In this document: piece after piece, positions 26,189-36,048 of the stretch
Numbering within the stretch: position 1 is the stretch's first letter
Layout of the letters: every line of letters begins with the position of its first letter
The notes under the pieces: generated by a model
Seen by the model: the letters and a program-made list of their open reading frames with translations, nothing else
Told to the model about the DNA's origin: nothing
Database searches by the model: none
Program-made: the position numbers and the translations under genes
NCBI GenBank assembly: GCA_947378845.1
Contig: CANCLQ010000003.1
Coordinates: forward strand, 1-64,000
Direction: 5' to 3'
Origin: Opitutia bacterium
GTDB lineage: Bacteria > Verrucomicrobiota > Verrucomicrobiia > Opitutales > UBA953
DNA length: 64,000 bases

Positions 26189-27572
26189 GTACGGCGACGC
26201 GGGCGAAGCGTTTGTCATTACCTGGCACCACAATCCAAGGGGCGTGCGGTGTGTCGGTTCGCGTAATCATATCTTCGGCCGCCTTTTGATTATCGTCCCA
26301 CTTCTTGCGGTTGCGGTAATCTTCTTTGGTCATCTTGTGACGCTTATGCGGAGATTTCTCGCGATCTTGGAAGCGACGCAATTGTTCGTCTTTAGAAATG
26401 TGGATCCAGAATTTTAAAACAATCGTGTTCGCTTCGGCTAGGCAGGATTCGAAATCATTAATCTCACTATAGGCCCGTGCCCATTCATCGGTACGTGCAA
26501 AGCCTTCTACGCGCTCGACCACAACGCGACCGTACCATGAGCGATCAAAGACGGCGACGTGTCCGGCGTGTGGAATTTTATTCCAGAAACGCCAGAGATA
26601 GTGGCGGGCTTTTTCTTCAGCGGTCGGCGCGGGCGTGGGGTGAACTTGGTAATGTGCCGCATCCATTTTAGCGGCGAGGCGACGAATCACTCCGCCTTTG
26701 CCGGCCGCATCGACGCCTTCGAGTGCGATGACGGTAGCGAGACCACGTTTAGCAGCCAAACGCGTGAGTCGACCTAAGCGATTTTGTAATTTAGAAATCT
26801 GTTGGCTGTACTCTTTTTTCTCGAGGACAGGTTGAGCGGTGGGGCTTTCGAGTAGGCCGCGCGTACGGTTGCTGGGCTTGCGCACTTTGGCGGGCTTGCG
26901 ACGGAGGCCGAGTGAGAGTTGTTGAAGGATGCTGCGGCCCGCCAAGAGATCGCGGTGTTTTCCGTCGGAGCCGTTAATTACTTTCCAGCTCATGCCCTTA
27001 CCTGAAGCGAGGGGGCGGATGCTGCGCGCGATTTTATGTCCGTTCGGCTTAGTTAAAATTACATCTCTTCCTGTTACGACCCAGCCCTCTGCGTCGGTGT
27101 CTTCAGCATTACGAAGGCGCTTCTTCAAAGATTTCTCTGGAGTCTCAATCCAGATTTTTGCGAGCGTAGTGCCATTAGCGGCTAAAGTTTCTTCGAGTGA
27201 GCGCAGGGCCTTGAGTCTTTGACGAAGCGATTCACCGCTCAGTGTGTTACTAGCTGCGGCTAGAGCAGTGCGCGTGGTCCAATCGCCTACAACAATCGTG
27301 ATGTGTCCTTGGGCGGGTGCTTGTTGCCAGTAGGGCCAGAGGAAAGGCTTTGTCTCCAATTCAGCTAAGGCGGTGTCGGGCGAACAAATGCGAACAGTGC
27401 GAGAGTCGAACCACTCGGTTAATTGATTGGCAAGTTCGGAGCCGCCCAGGCGATCGTTGCCGCCAATGACAATCATTCCACCTGCATGTCGATTTACAAT
27501 TCGGCGCTGCAGAGCGAGTAGACGAAGGTGAAGTGCCGATTGGGCTTTTTCGATGAGGGTGCGAGAGGGCAT
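26148..27572 (-). CDS. double-domain PPK2-family polyphosphate phosphotransferase
   Basis: A 474-residue class II-type PPK2 with two P-loop kinase-like domains. The C-terminal domain is complete: Walker A in VIALEGVDAAGKGGVIRRL (about 280-298), then VFDRSWYGRVVVERVEGFA and RFQDREKSPHKRHK. The N-terminal domain is degenerate: GGNDRLGGSELANQL replaces the P-loop. This is the arrangement of polyphosphate:AMP phosphotransferase (Pap). It likely makes ADP from AMP with polyphosphate; nucleotide preference is inferred from the architecture. Confidence 0.88.
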   Translation of the reverse strand: MPSRTLIEKAQSALHLRLLALQRRIVNRHAGGMIVIGGNDRLGGSELANQLTEWFDSRTVRICSPDTALAELETKPFLWPYWQQAPAQGHITIVVGDWTTRTALAAASNTLSGESLRQRLKALRSLEETLAANGTTLAKIWIETPEKSLKKRLRNAEDTDAEGWVVTGRDVILTKPNGHKIARSIRPLASGKGMSWKVINGSDGKHRDLLAGRSILQQLSLGLRRKPAKVRKPSNRTRGLLESPTAQPVLEKKEYSQQISKLQNRLGRLTRLAAKRGLATVIALEGVDAAGKGGVIRRLAAKMDAAHYQVHPTPAPTAEEKARHYLWRFWNKIPHAGHVAVFDRSWYGRVVVERVEGFARTDEWARAYSEINDFESCLAEANTIVLKFWIHISKDEQLRRFQDREKSPHKRHKMTKEDYRNRKKWDDNQKAAEDMITRTDTPHAPWIVVPGNDKRFARVAVLKSVCRALADRLD

Positions 27573-27654
27573 CGATGTGGCGCTGACTATGTGTACCCTT
27601 TTGTATAAAGGGAAGTTTGGACTCTGTTAAATCTACGTGCCTTTTGAGGTGTGC

Positions 27655-28698
27655 CTACTCTGCGGGATCGACGGCGGGCAACTTGCCTTTGCGTAATGAT
27701 TCCAGGGTAGCCTTGAGTTCGTCTTTGAGGGTCAAATAATCCGCCAGTCCCACAGCCTTTTCTTGCAGTTCAATGGCTTCGGCGGTGCGCCCTTGCATGA
27801 ATCGTAATCGGGCAAGGGTGTCGAGTTTGTCGGGGTGTTTGCCGTCGGACAGCTGTACTGCAGCCACCGCACATTTTTCAGCCAGAACGTAATTAACTTT
27901 TCCTTCGAAGCGCGAATCGGTGAGCAATTGCCACGCCACCTCATTTTGTACTTCAGCATTGGTATTTTCATTGGCCGCCCGTTCTTCAAGCATCGCGTAG
28001 AATAAGGTGGGATCGCCGCGGCCAAGGGCGATATTCGCTTCGGTAGTTTTTTTAACGTTTGGTCTAAATTCCGGATCTAATTTTTTAAGAACTTCGGGAA
28101 GGAGTGCCTCAACTTTATCCCAGTTCTTATTCTTCATCGCCTCTAACCAATCCGTAACGGGTTTTTCGGTATTAGCCTTAGGCTTGGGCTGTTTTATTCC
28201 TACGAGCAGGTCGCCTAGTAGGGTTTCATTTAATTCGGCAGGGTGACCCGTCCAGACCAAGACGCCGTTTCCATTAACAACCAAGGCAACTGGAATGCTT
28301 TCGGTCCCAGAGTTATCCAGCCACGCCTTGATGAATTCTTTGCCGCCGATTGCGACAGGGTACGACATTTTCTTGCCCTGTTGTTGAACGAAGTCGCGGA
28401 CATTCTTTTCTGCTGCTTCGCCTTTCTCTCCGTCCCAAACGTTGACGCCGGTAATGAAGATTCCTTTTGAGCCAAGTTTTTTATGGAGAGCGTTGAGGTG
28501 GGGAATGGTGGCAACGCACGGACCGCACCAAGTGGCCCAACACTCAAAAACATAAAGTCGTCCCGGCTCAAATTTTTCAATGGGCGCGCCTTGGATTTGA
28601 ATCTCGGGTCGCGCGGCGGGAGCTGCATCACCAATATTAAATGAAGCCGCCTGGCAATCTAGGCACAGGCAGAACAATGCGAGTAGGTATCGAATCAC
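27655..28698 (-). CDS. TlpA-like thioredoxin-fold protein with TPR-like C terminus
   Basis: A 347-residue secreted protein starting at GTG, with a signal peptide (IRYLLALFCLCLDCQA). A thioredoxin fold follows (about 22-165) with the redox CxxC in WATWCGPCVATIPHL. The C-terminal half is helical with repeat character and includes KLDTLARLRFMQGRTAEAI, like a tetratricopeptide pair. Probably a periplasmic thiol oxidoreductase. It lies five bases after acs on the same strand. Confidence 0.9.
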   Translation of the reverse strand: MIRYLLALFCLCLDCQAASFNIGDAAPAARPEIQIQGAPIEKFEPGRLYVFECWATWCGPCVATIPHLNALHKKLGSKGIFITGVNVWDGEKGEAAEKNVRDFVQQQGKKMSYPVAIGGKEFIKAWLDNSGTESIPVALVVNGNGVLVWTGHPAELNETLLGDLLVGIKQPKPKANTEKPVTDWLEAMKNKNWDKVEALLPEVLKKLDPEFRPNVKKTTEANIALGRGDPTLFYAMLEERAANENTNAEVQNEVAWQLLTDSRFEGKVNYVLAEKCAVAAVQLSDGKHPDKLDTLARLRFMQGRTAEAIELQEKAVGLADYLTLKDELKATLESLRKGKLPAVDPAE

Positions 28699-28703
28699 AG
28701 GAA

Positions 28704-30824
28704 TTATACTGAAGTATTAGCGAACTTTTGGCGAATCGCTTCGACCACGGCAGGATCTGCTAGAGTGGAAACGTTGCCGAGTTCGCGGCCTTCAGAAATA
28801 TCACGCAGCAGGCGGCGCATAATTTTCCCTGAGCGGGTTTTGGGGAGGTCGGGAACGAAGACGATGCGCTCGGGGCGTGCGAATTTCCCGATCTTTGCAT
28901 CGACCATATTATTGAGGGTCTTGGCGAGGTTGGCTTCGTTGACGGTTTTGGCGTGTGCTGTTTTAAGAATAACAAACGCCATGAGGCCTTGTCCTTTAAG
29001 GTCGTGCTTAACGCCAATAACGGCGGACTCAGCGACAGCTTCATTCTCAATGAACACGGCTTCAAGTTCGGCGGTGCCGATGCGGTGACCCGAAACATTG
29101 ACCACGTCGTCGACGCGCCCCGTGATCCAGAGGTAGCCATCCTTGTCTTTAATAGCGCCGTCACCTGGGAAATAGTATTTTCCGCCCCAGCGACTCCAGT
29201 ACGCTTCGATGTAACGCTTTTCATCGCCGTAAATTCCTTGCGTGATGCCTGGCCATGGTTTGCGAATCGCCAGAATCCCGCTGTCGGTTTCTTGTCCGTT
29301 CTCGTCGAGCACTGCAGCATCAACGCCGAAGAAGGGAAGAGTCGCAGAGCCAGGTTTAGTAGGCGTGCAACCGGGAATTGGAGTGATCATGTGACCGCCC
29401 GTTTCAGTTTGCCACCAGGTATCAACAATCGGGCAGCGTTCCGCGCCAATGTTGCGATGGTACCATAACCACGCCTCAGGATTAATTGGCTCACCCACCG
29501 ATCCCAGTAGGCGCAGTGAAGACAGGTCGTGTTTCTTTACCCACTCATCGCCCCACTTCATGAAAGCGCGAATAGCTGTAGGTGCGGTGTAAAAGACGCT
29601 CACCTTGTGGTCTTGAATAATTTTCCAGAAGCGACCGAAGTCAGGAGCGTCAGGTGCACCTTCGTACATCAAAACGGAAGCTCCATTTAATAGCGGACCG
29701 TAAACAACGTAAGTGTGTCCAGTGACCCAGCCCACATCGGCCGTGCACCAAAAGAGATCTTCATTCCGTAAATCGAAGACATATTTATTGGTCGTGTAAG
29801 CTTGTAGCATGTAGCCGCCAGTGCCGTGGATGATGCCTTTCGGTTTGCCGGTTGAGCCCGAGGTGTAGAGCAAGAAGAGCATGTCGTTCGAATCCTGCCA
29901 GACGGCGGGGCACTCATCACTTACTTTAGCAGCCAACTCATGATACCAGACGTCGCGGCCTGCTTGCATGGTGCACGCAGCATCGGGCTTTCCGAGGTGT
30001 CGCTGTAAAACTAAAACGTGTTTACAGCTCGGACAATCTTTGACGGCTTCATCGACGGTTTGTTTGAGTGGCAGGAATTTTCCGCGGCGATACCCACCAT
30101 CCATTGTAATTACGGCCTTAGAATTAGCGTCATTCACGCGATCGCGAATGGATTCAGCAGAGAAACCGCCGAAGACGACGGAGTGTACAACGCCGATGCG
30201 TGCACAGGCTAAAACCGCGAAGGCAAGTTCGGGCACCATTGGCATGTAAATCGCAACAGTGTCACCTTTTTTAAGGTCGAGTGATTTCAGAACGTTCGCA
30301 AAGCGACTTACCTCGGAGAGGAGTTCGCGGTACGTAATTTTTCGTATCTCAGCTACGCCACCAGGAGTAGGTTCGCCTTCAAAGACAATCGCGACTTTGT
30401 CGCCGAGACCTTTGGCGATTTGTGCATCGATACAGTTGTAGGAAATATTTGTTTTTCCACCGACGAACCATTTGAAGAAAGGTTTCTTAGATTCATCCAA
30501 AACTTTTTTCCAAGGCTCAAACCAGGTGAGCTCTTTTGCTTCATCAGCCCAGAAGCCTTCGGGGTCGTCAATGGATCGGCGATAGAGCTTTTGATAACCA
30601 GCCATGCCTTTGACGCGGGCTTTTGCCACGAAACTAGCCGATGGTGGAAAAACTTCTTCCGAAGAACTAAATCCTTCGGCCGCCGCTTTCTGTACGTCCT
30701 GCATTTCTTCATTCACGGTTTTAGCGGGACGGCGACGGCGCAGAATGAGATAGGTCGCAAAAGCGACGACCAGCGAAAGCGAAAGGTATAACATGGGTGC
30801 TTCGACGAATGTTTTTATATCCAT
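28704..30824 (-). CDS. acs: acetyl-CoA synthetase with N-terminal membrane helix
   Basis: AMP-forming acetate-CoA ligase. The adenylation P-loop-like motif LLYTSGSTGKPKGI, DTWWQTETGG, ITGRVDDVVNVSGHRI and the acetylation-site region KTRSGKIMRR are all intact. At 706 residues it is about 50 longer than usual. The extra N terminus contains a clear hydrophobic helix (about residues 11-28) followed by RRRR, giving a possible N-out/C-in membrane anchor. An internal ATG at 30704 would give a normal soluble enzyme. Neither start has a strong ribosome binding site. Function is certain; membrane attachment is an inference. Confidence 0.95.
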   Translation of the reverse strand: MDIKTFVEAPMLYLSLSLVVAFATYLILRRRRPAKTVNEEMQDVQKAAAEGFSSSEEVFPPSASFVAKARVKGMAGYQKLYRRSIDDPEGFWADEAKELTWFEPWKKVLDESKKPFFKWFVGGKTNISYNCIDAQIAKGLGDKVAIVFEGEPTPGGVAEIRKITYRELLSEVSRFANVLKSLDLKKGDTVAIYMPMVPELAFAVLACARIGVVHSVVFGGFSAESIRDRVNDANSKAVITMDGGYRRGKFLPLKQTVDEAVKDCPSCKHVLVLQRHLGKPDAACTMQAGRDVWYHELAAKVSDECPAVWQDSNDMLFLLYTSGSTGKPKGIIHGTGGYMLQAYTTNKYVFDLRNEDLFWCTADVGWVTGHTYVVYGPLLNGASVLMYEGAPDAPDFGRFWKIIQDHKVSVFYTAPTAIRAFMKWGDEWVKKHDLSSLRLLGSVGEPINPEAWLWYHRNIGAERCPIVDTWWQTETGGHMITPIPGCTPTKPGSATLPFFGVDAAVLDENGQETDSGILAIRKPWPGITQGIYGDEKRYIEAYWSRWGGKYYFPGDGAIKDKDGYLWITGRVDDVVNVSGHRIGTAELEAVFIENEAVAESAVIGVKHDLKGQGLMAFVILKTAHAKTVNEANLAKTLNNMVDAKIGKFARPERIVFVPDLPKTRSGKIMRRLLRDISEGRELGNVSTLADPAVVEAIRQKFANTSV

Positions 30825-30917
30825 ATATAAAATGAGGGGGGTGCCTGACTAAACAGAGCCGACGACCCTTCGGCAATCAAAACGCTTCATAAAATAGCGT
30901 CGTCCGACAGCATTCGA

Positions 30918-31571
30918 TTAACTTAACTCGCTTAGAATTTCTGAGAAATTATTTAGGACGCGTACCCCTAAGTGGGAGAGCCGGTCGGGATGTTGGTAGC
31001 CATGTCCAAGAAGTAAGCAGTCGACCCCCATGGCCTGGGCGGCCTCGAGGTCGTGGGCGGTGTCGCCAATGAAAATCACTTCGTCTGGGTGGTGGGGGAG
31101 GTCGGCGAGATGCAATTTGGCCCGGTCTTCTTTACTGTGAGCGTAAATGTCGCCGCCACCGCTGGCTTTGATGAAGTGATGCTGTAGGCGATGCCCATTT
31201 AGTGTGTCTTGCAGGCGCTGGTGTTCGTAGGCTGAGAGAACGGAATGGGTTAGCCCGTGAGACGAAAGCGTCTTTATGACTTCAAGTGCTTTCACATGTA
31301 GGTTGCAGTGATGCTTGCGCGCCTCGTAGGCGGCCATGAATCGAACGGAGAGTTTCTCGAAAGTTGGCAGGTCGACTGGAAAGCCCAACTTATGATAAAC
31401 CTTCATTGCGGGGAACTCGAAGATTTGGCGGTAATGGTCTGGATCGAGAAGCGGCTTTTTTTCTTCGGCTAAAATTTGATTGAGCGCTTCACAGCAAAGC
31501 CAGGTGTCATCAAGCAAGGTTCCATTCCAATCCCAGACGGCATGTCGATAGGCAGAAAGTTTTTTACGCAT
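30918..31571 (-). CDS. HAD-superfamily hydrolase (phosphoglycolate phosphatase-like)
   Basis: A 217-residue phosphatase. Motif I is VWDWNGTLLDD (about residues 10-20), with VLSAYEHQRLQ, the Lys of ASGGGDIYAHSKEDRAK, and motif IV IGDTAHDLEAAQAMG. The start at ATG 31571 is used because it precedes the motif directly and overlaps the previous stop by eight bases. Substrate cannot be told; Gph-type HADs act on small phosphate esters. Confidence 0.9.
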   Translation of the reverse strand: MRKKLSAYRHAVWDWNGTLLDDTWLCCEALNQILAEEKKPLLDPDHYRQIFEFPAMKVYHKLGFPVDLPTFEKLSVRFMAAYEARKHHCNLHVKALEVIKTLSSHGLTHSVLSAYEHQRLQDTLNGHRLQHHFIKASGGGDIYAHSKEDRAKLHLADLPHHPDEVIFIGDTAHDLEAAQAMGVDCLLLGHGYQHPDRLSHLGVRVLNNFSEILSELS

Positions 31572-32304
31572 GAGCGGGTGAGGGCGGAAACGCCTCGATG
31601 GATACACCATGGGCGACGTGAATTAAGTTGGGCGCCATGCCCGTAGGCAATAACTGGTTCCATTCAAAAGGTGCTTCGCTCCATTCTCGTGCGATAGCGG
31701 AAGTGAATACATAGGGCTCATGATGCACCCGGCCCATGGTGAGTCGGTTATTTTTAGAGGTAAAAAATATATAACGCTCTAATAGGAAGAACTCGATGGT
31801 TCCGTCCGCAGCGGTCGTAGAGTGGCCCGTTGGCTCCCAAGCAAACGTCGCCACGCTTTTAGATTTTTTTCGACTGCAGCTGAAGCGCTCGGGATTTTCT
31901 TTAGGATTAAAATTAATTTTGGCTGATTGATAATTTAATCCAAAAGCAAGTTGGGCAATTTTGACGGCAATCCAGTGATCGCAATCGAGCGAGAAGAAAT
32001 AAATTCCGGATGTGCCGTCTGCGGTTCGCACATAAGTCCGAACGTTTAATTCATTTAATTCAGAGAGACCAGGGACGGCTGGTAGCCCGAATAGGCGAAT
32101 AGCGCTCATCCGAAAACCCACAATTGAGAGATAGGCTTTTCCTTGAAAGGTATCCACGATGAGACCTGCAGGGAGACGCTTCTGAATTTCGTGGGCGTCA
32201 TATTCCCAGTGATAAAAGAATAAGTTATCCCAACTTTGAGTTAAGATGGAGCGCCCGGCGGGTCTTTGCCTTGAGGCGGTTGAGCTCAGTCTTGCTTGGT
32301 CCAC
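31564..32304 (-). CDS. DUF2071 (YqjF-like) protein
   Basis: A protein of about 246 residues with the DUF2071 pattern: ILTQSWDNLFFYHWEYD, KRLPAGLIVDTFQGKAYLSIVGF, NVRTYVR and GIYFFSLDCD. The family has an acetoacetate-decarboxylase-like fold and unknown function. No ATG is available near the start; GTG at 32304 or TTG at 32337 are the candidates. It is divergent from hisN and overlaps the HAD gene. Confidence 0.85.
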   Translation of the reverse strand: MDQARLSSTASRQRPAGRSILTQSWDNLFFYHWEYDAHEIQKRLPAGLIVDTFQGKAYLSIVGFRMSAIRLFGLPAVPGLSELNELNVRTYVRTADGTSGIYFFSLDCDHWIAVKIAQLAFGLNYQSAKINFNPKENPERFSCSRKKSKSVATFAWEPTGHSTTAADGTIEFFLLERYIFFTSKNNRLTMGRVHHEPYVFTSAIAREWSEAPFEWNQLLPTGMAPNLIHVAHGVSIEAFPPSPAHA

Positions 32305-32403
32305 GCCGCAACATCGCGGTCGTTTCCTATGGGTCAAGTCGCTCCGCTGTATTGTGATGGCTTTTCGCTTGGAGGCGGCCGTGAAGCCCGTTACCCATTG
32401 GGT

Positions 32404-33177
32404 ATGTTGTCTGCAGCAATCCAGTTGGAGCTCATTCAGTTTGCCGAGAAGTTAGCCGATGTGGCTCGCGGAGTATTACTCAAAGCACACGCTCAATTAG
32501 AGACGGAGATTGAAATTAAAAAAGATGGCACACCTGTCACCGTAGCAGACCGTGAAGCGGAGCGCTTGATGCGTGAGATGATTAATAAGACTTACCCACA
32601 GCACGGGATCCTTGGCGAAGAGTACGGCGCCGAGCGTGCCGATGCGGAGATTTGCTGGGTCCTAGATCCGATTGATGGAACGAAGTCATTCTTATCGCGC
32701 GTTCCTCTCTACACTATTTTAATTGGAGTACGCTACCAGGGTGAACCTTTGCTCGGCTTAATTGATCAACCGGTTTTGAACGAGCGAATGATTGGTGATG
32801 GCAAAGTGACCAAGCTCAACGGACGTGTTGTCCGTGTCGCCGAAGTTGCGCTGCGCGATGCAGTGGTTGTGGGTTCGGATTTCGATGGCATTCGCAAATA
32901 TCAGCCACAAGCAAAGTGGAATCAGTTGGCGGACGCGGTGACACATACGCGAACCTGGGGTGACGGCTACGGTTATCTCTTGGTCGCCAGCGGGCGTGCC
33001 CACGTGGTGGCCGACCCAATTATGAATCCATGGGATATTATTCCCGTGATACCTATTTTAAAAGGAGCAGGCACCGTCGTCACCGATTGGCAGGGTGGCA
33101 ATGCGTTGCAATCAGGTAATATTATCGCCGCTGCACCGCGCTTACATGCGGCAGTATTGGCGAAATTAAACGCCTAG
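32404..33177 (+). CDS. hisN: inositol-monophosphatase-family histidinol-phosphatase
   Basis: A 257-residue Mg-dependent phosphatase: ILGEEYG, WVLDPIDGTKSF and the late NPWDIIPVIPILKGAG give the metal-binding motifs of the family. The DPIDGTKSF and short size, together with the convergent hisD three bases away and hisA nearby, favour histidinol-phosphatase (HisN) over inositol or CysQ phosphatase. ATG at 32404 is preferred; upstream in-frame ATGs would add a poorly conserved extension. Confidence 0.85.
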   Translation: MLSAAIQLELIQFAEKLADVARGVLLKAHAQLETEIEIKKDGTPVTVADREAERLMREMINKTYPQHGILGEEYGAERADAEICWVLDPIDGTKSFLSRVPLYTILIGVRYQGEPLLGLIDQPVLNERMIGDGKVTKLNGRVVRVAEVALRDAVVVGSDFDGIRKYQPQAKWNQLADAVTHTRTWGDGYGYLLVASGRAHVVADPIMNPWDIIPVIPILKGAGTVVTDWQGGNALQSGNIIAAAPRLHAAVLAKLNA

Positions 33178-33180
33178 CGT

Positions 33181-34479
33181 TTATTTATTAAGGCGAATCT
33201 TGAGCGACTGACCGTGAGCGTCGAGGCTCTCCATCTTCGCAAAGGCATCGACTACGCTGGCTGCTTTTTGCAGCGAGGCCTGATCGTAACGAGCGAAGCT
33301 TGTGCGACGTAAAAAGTCGGCCACGCGAAGTCCGCTAAAGAATCTTCCAGTGCCACCCGTGGGCAAGGTGTGGCTGGGTCCTGCTGTGAAATCTCCGAGT
33401 ACGGTGGGAGTTTCGTGTCCAAGTAAGATGGCGCCTGCGGTGGTAATTTCGGCGGAGAGCTTAGCTTGCTTCCCGGCAGCGACCATAAGTTCAAGGTGCT
33501 CTGGTGCAACTAGGTTGGCGACGCGTGGAGCATCGTCGATGCTATCGACGAGAATAACGCAGGTCATCGCATCGAGGGCCTTACGGATTTTTTCTCCGTG
33601 ACGAAGTGTGCTCGATTGCGTGCGTGCCTCCGAGAGGCAGCGATTCGCAATCGCTTCATTGTCGCACACTAAATAAAGTTTTTCTTTCCCGCTGCCGTGT
33701 TCGGCTTGAGCACAGAGATCTGCAGCAACCCACGCAGGCTTAGCGGTGCGATCTGCAATAATCATTACTTCACTTGGGCCTGGAAGAAGGTCGATGCCGA
33801 CCAAACCAAAAAGTTGGCGCTTCGCTTCAGTGACGTACGCATTGCCTGGACCAAAGATTTTGTCGACGGGTTTAACTGTGTCAGTTCCGAGTGCCATCGC
33901 TGCAATCGCTTGAACGCCACCGATTGCATAAACTTCTTTTATACCGCAAAGGTAGAGCGCAGCGAGGATGTCGGGATTAATTTTTCCTTCAGCGTTGGGT
34001 GGAGTGCAGGCGCAGATTTCTGGCACGCCCGCGACCTTGGCCGGAATGGCTGTCATTAATACAGTTGAAACCAATGGCACCTGTCCGCCGGGAATGTAGA
34101 GGCCGCAGCGATGAATAGCGTGGTGACGTTCACCAACGGTTGCACCGTGCGGATTTTTTGCCTTCCAATCTTTCGGAAGGGTGCGTTGGTGAAAATCTTC
34201 GATGCACTTAATGGCTTCAGAGATCGCCTTGCGTTTTTCAGGAGCGAGACTGTCGGCCGCTTTCTGCAGTTGTTCAACCGAGATGCGTAATTGACGAATG
34301 CTTAACTTGGCGTGGTCGAAGCGTGCGGTATGGTAGAGGACGCCGACATCGCCGCGCGTTTTGATGTCATCAATAATTGCGCTGACTGCTTGTCGAATTT
34401 CGACCGCAGCTTCGCCCGTACCAACAAAGGCGCGAAGTTTTTTGGCGAAATCTTTATCGCTAGCCCGCAGGACTGGCAT
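33181..34479 (-). CDS. hisD: histidinol dehydrogenase
   Basis: Catalyses the last two oxidations of histidine synthesis, with zinc. The 432-residue protein shows CGLYIPGGQVPLVSTVLM, GPGNAYVTEAKRQL, DLLPGPSEVMIIAD, AQAEHGSGKEKLYLV and GPSHTLPTGGTGRFFSGL; all signature blocks are present. It follows the LolA-like gene after three bases. Confidence 0.97.
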   Translation of the reverse strand: MPVLRASDKDFAKKLRAFVGTGEAAVEIRQAVSAIIDDIKTRGDVGVLYHTARFDHAKLSIRQLRISVEQLQKAADSLAPEKRKAISEAIKCIEDFHQRTLPKDWKAKNPHGATVGERHHAIHRCGLYIPGGQVPLVSTVLMTAIPAKVAGVPEICACTPPNAEGKINPDILAALYLCGIKEVYAIGGVQAIAAMALGTDTVKPVDKIFGPGNAYVTEAKRQLFGLVGIDLLPGPSEVMIIADRTAKPAWVAADLCAQAEHGSGKEKLYLVCDNEAIANRCLSEARTQSSTLRHGEKIRKALDAMTCVILVDSIDDAPRVANLVAPEHLELMVAAGKQAKLSAEITTAGAILLGHETPTVLGDFTAGPSHTLPTGGTGRFFSGLRVADFLRRTSFARYDQASLQKAASVVDAFAKMESLDAHGQSLKIRLNK

Positions 34480-34482
34480 CGT

Positions 34483-35229
34483 TTAGCGAACCGGGAAAGC
34501 GAAGGCTGATTCGCTCACCGATGGATTGATGGTGACTTTTTCGTAAGTGACTTCGGCGACTTTCTTATCAGCTAAGTAAATTTCTTCCCGCTTGGTGAAC
34601 GAAAGTCCGTCGACCCAGAATAACTCTTTAACCAGTTGGCGCTGGAGTTTTCCGTCAGGCATCACCTGATCGGTGGCGACTAATTCGTAGCTCTTGGTTT
34701 CAAAATGACGAGTGATGGCGTGTCCTGAATTATATTTGTACTCAATCGAGTAGACCTTCTTGCCGTCAATTTCAGTGGTACCGCTAAGGTTAATCGAACC
34801 TTGGTTTTGTTCGGGTGCGGCATAGAAATTCAGGTCGCTAGCCGTGGAATCCTTCATGCGTGCGACTTGCTGGAATTGAATGATTTTATTGTCGGTTCGT
34901 CCATTTGGGCTTAATTCACGACGCGAGATCCAACCTTCAAGTCCGTTGGACGCTGTTACGTTCTCGATGTAAAAGTCTGGAGTGTAATCAATCTGACGAC
35001 GGGAGTAAGGTGCAACTAATTCGAGGATGGTTGATCCAAGAGGTTTTTTGTCGGCGTCGACTATTTTGAGCTCTATGCGCAACCCCTTTACTTTGTCTGC
35101 TGACGTAGCTTCTTTGAGTGCGGCGCTATGTGCTTTCGTCACGACTTCTGCAGCGGTCGGGCCGGCCTGAGCGACTGCGGTGGAAACGGCCAAAAGAAAC
35201 AAGGTGCTGATGGAGCGAAGTGAAACCAT
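34483..35229 (-). CDS. LolA-like/outer-membrane lipoprotein-sorting family protein
   Basis: A 248-residue exported protein with signal peptide (SISTLFLLAVSTAVAQAG). The body is rich in beta strands (ILELVAPYSRRQIDYTP, KVYSIEYKYNSGHAITRHF), consistent with the incomplete barrel of the LolA/LppX family. No LolA catalytic motif is needed, so the assignment is by pattern only. It sits between hisA and hisD on the same strand with no obvious functional link. ATG 35229 is used rather than an upstream start that would precede the signal peptide. Confidence 0.7.
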   Translation of the reverse strand: MVSLRSISTLFLLAVSTAVAQAGPTAAEVVTKAHSAALKEATSADKVKGLRIELKIVDADKKPLGSTILELVAPYSRRQIDYTPDFYIENVTASNGLEGWISRRELSPNGRTDNKIIQFQQVARMKDSTASDLNFYAAPEQNQGSINLSGTTEIDGKKVYSIEYKYNSGHAITRHFETKSYELVATDQVMPDGKLQRQLVKELFWVDGLSFTKREEIYLADKKVAEVTYEKVTINPSVSESAFAFPVR

Positions 35230-35317
35230 AAGGTTTTTAACCCTGCGATGTGGGCGTGATTTTGCAAGCAAAGGAAAGCCTTAGCTTAGCAATTAGCCTG
35301 CATTTAAGCCTTTAAAA

Positions 35318-36046
35318 CTAAGCTTTTGTCGCCTGAAGCAATGCAGGGACTGTGGTGCGACCTTCGTATAATGCTTTGCCTACGATGGCGCCAACCAAGT
35401 TTGGATAGGCCTTCGAGAGTTGAGCGAGCTTGCGAACGTCTCCCGTGCTGGCGACTCCGCCCGAAGCGATGACGCCACATGGGCAAACTTTAAGTAGCGC
35501 TTCCAGGGACTTCCAGTTGGGTCCAGAGAGCATTCCGTCCGTTGCGATGTCCGTATAAATAACAGTCGAGACGCCGAGGTTCCCGGCTTCAGTGGCGAAA
35601 TCATTTGCTTTCAGTGCGGTCACTGCGGTCCAACCTTTGACGGCAACTAAACCATCTTTAGCATCAATGCCGACGGCGAGACGCGGGCCGTGTGCTTTGG
35701 CCATTTCGCGTAAGAATATTGGATCTGTTGCAGCGCGTGTACCGATGACGATGCGAGAGGCCCCTGCATTATAAGCAGCTTCGGCGGTAGCACGATCGCG
35801 CATACCACCACCAAATTGAATCTTAGGACCTAGCTTAGAGATGGTTTGTAGTGTGCCGAGATTGAGTGGCGCTCCACCAAATGCTCCGTCGAGATCAACG
35901 ACGTGAATCCATTCAGCACCTTCTTGCGCGAATTGGACCGCAGGTTCTACGGGATCCTTATAATACTGAGTGGTGGCATCGTCTCTTCCTTGGCTCAGGC
36001 GCACGCAGCGACCGCCTCGGATATCAATAGCAGGATAGACGACCAT
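35318..36046 (-). CDS. hisA: ProFAR isomerase
   Basis: Phosphoribosyl isomerase of histidine synthesis, a 242-residue TIM barrel. It opens with VVYPAIDIRGGRCVRLSQG, has VVDLDGAFGG, QFGGGMRD, and YTDIATDGMLSGPN with the catalytic Asp. The final GGVAST and AIVGKALYEG complete the phosphate sites. It starts two bases after the clpX stop. Confidence 0.97.
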   Translation of the reverse strand: MVVYPAIDIRGGRCVRLSQGRDDATTQYYKDPVEPAVQFAQEGAEWIHVVDLDGAFGGAPLNLGTLQTISKLGPKIQFGGGMRDRATAEAAYNAGASRIVIGTRAATDPIFLREMAKAHGPRLAVGIDAKDGLVAVKGWTAVTALKANDFATEAGNLGVSTVIYTDIATDGMLSGPNWKSLEALLKVCPCGVIASGGVASTGDVRKLAQLSKAYPNLVGAIVGKALYEGRTTVPALLQATKA

Positions 36047-36048
36047 AA

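Noticed and set aside
27596..27612. CCCTTT/AAAGGG hairpin before the PPK2 gene
   Set aside because: Only six pairs and no T-run, so a terminator call is not supported.
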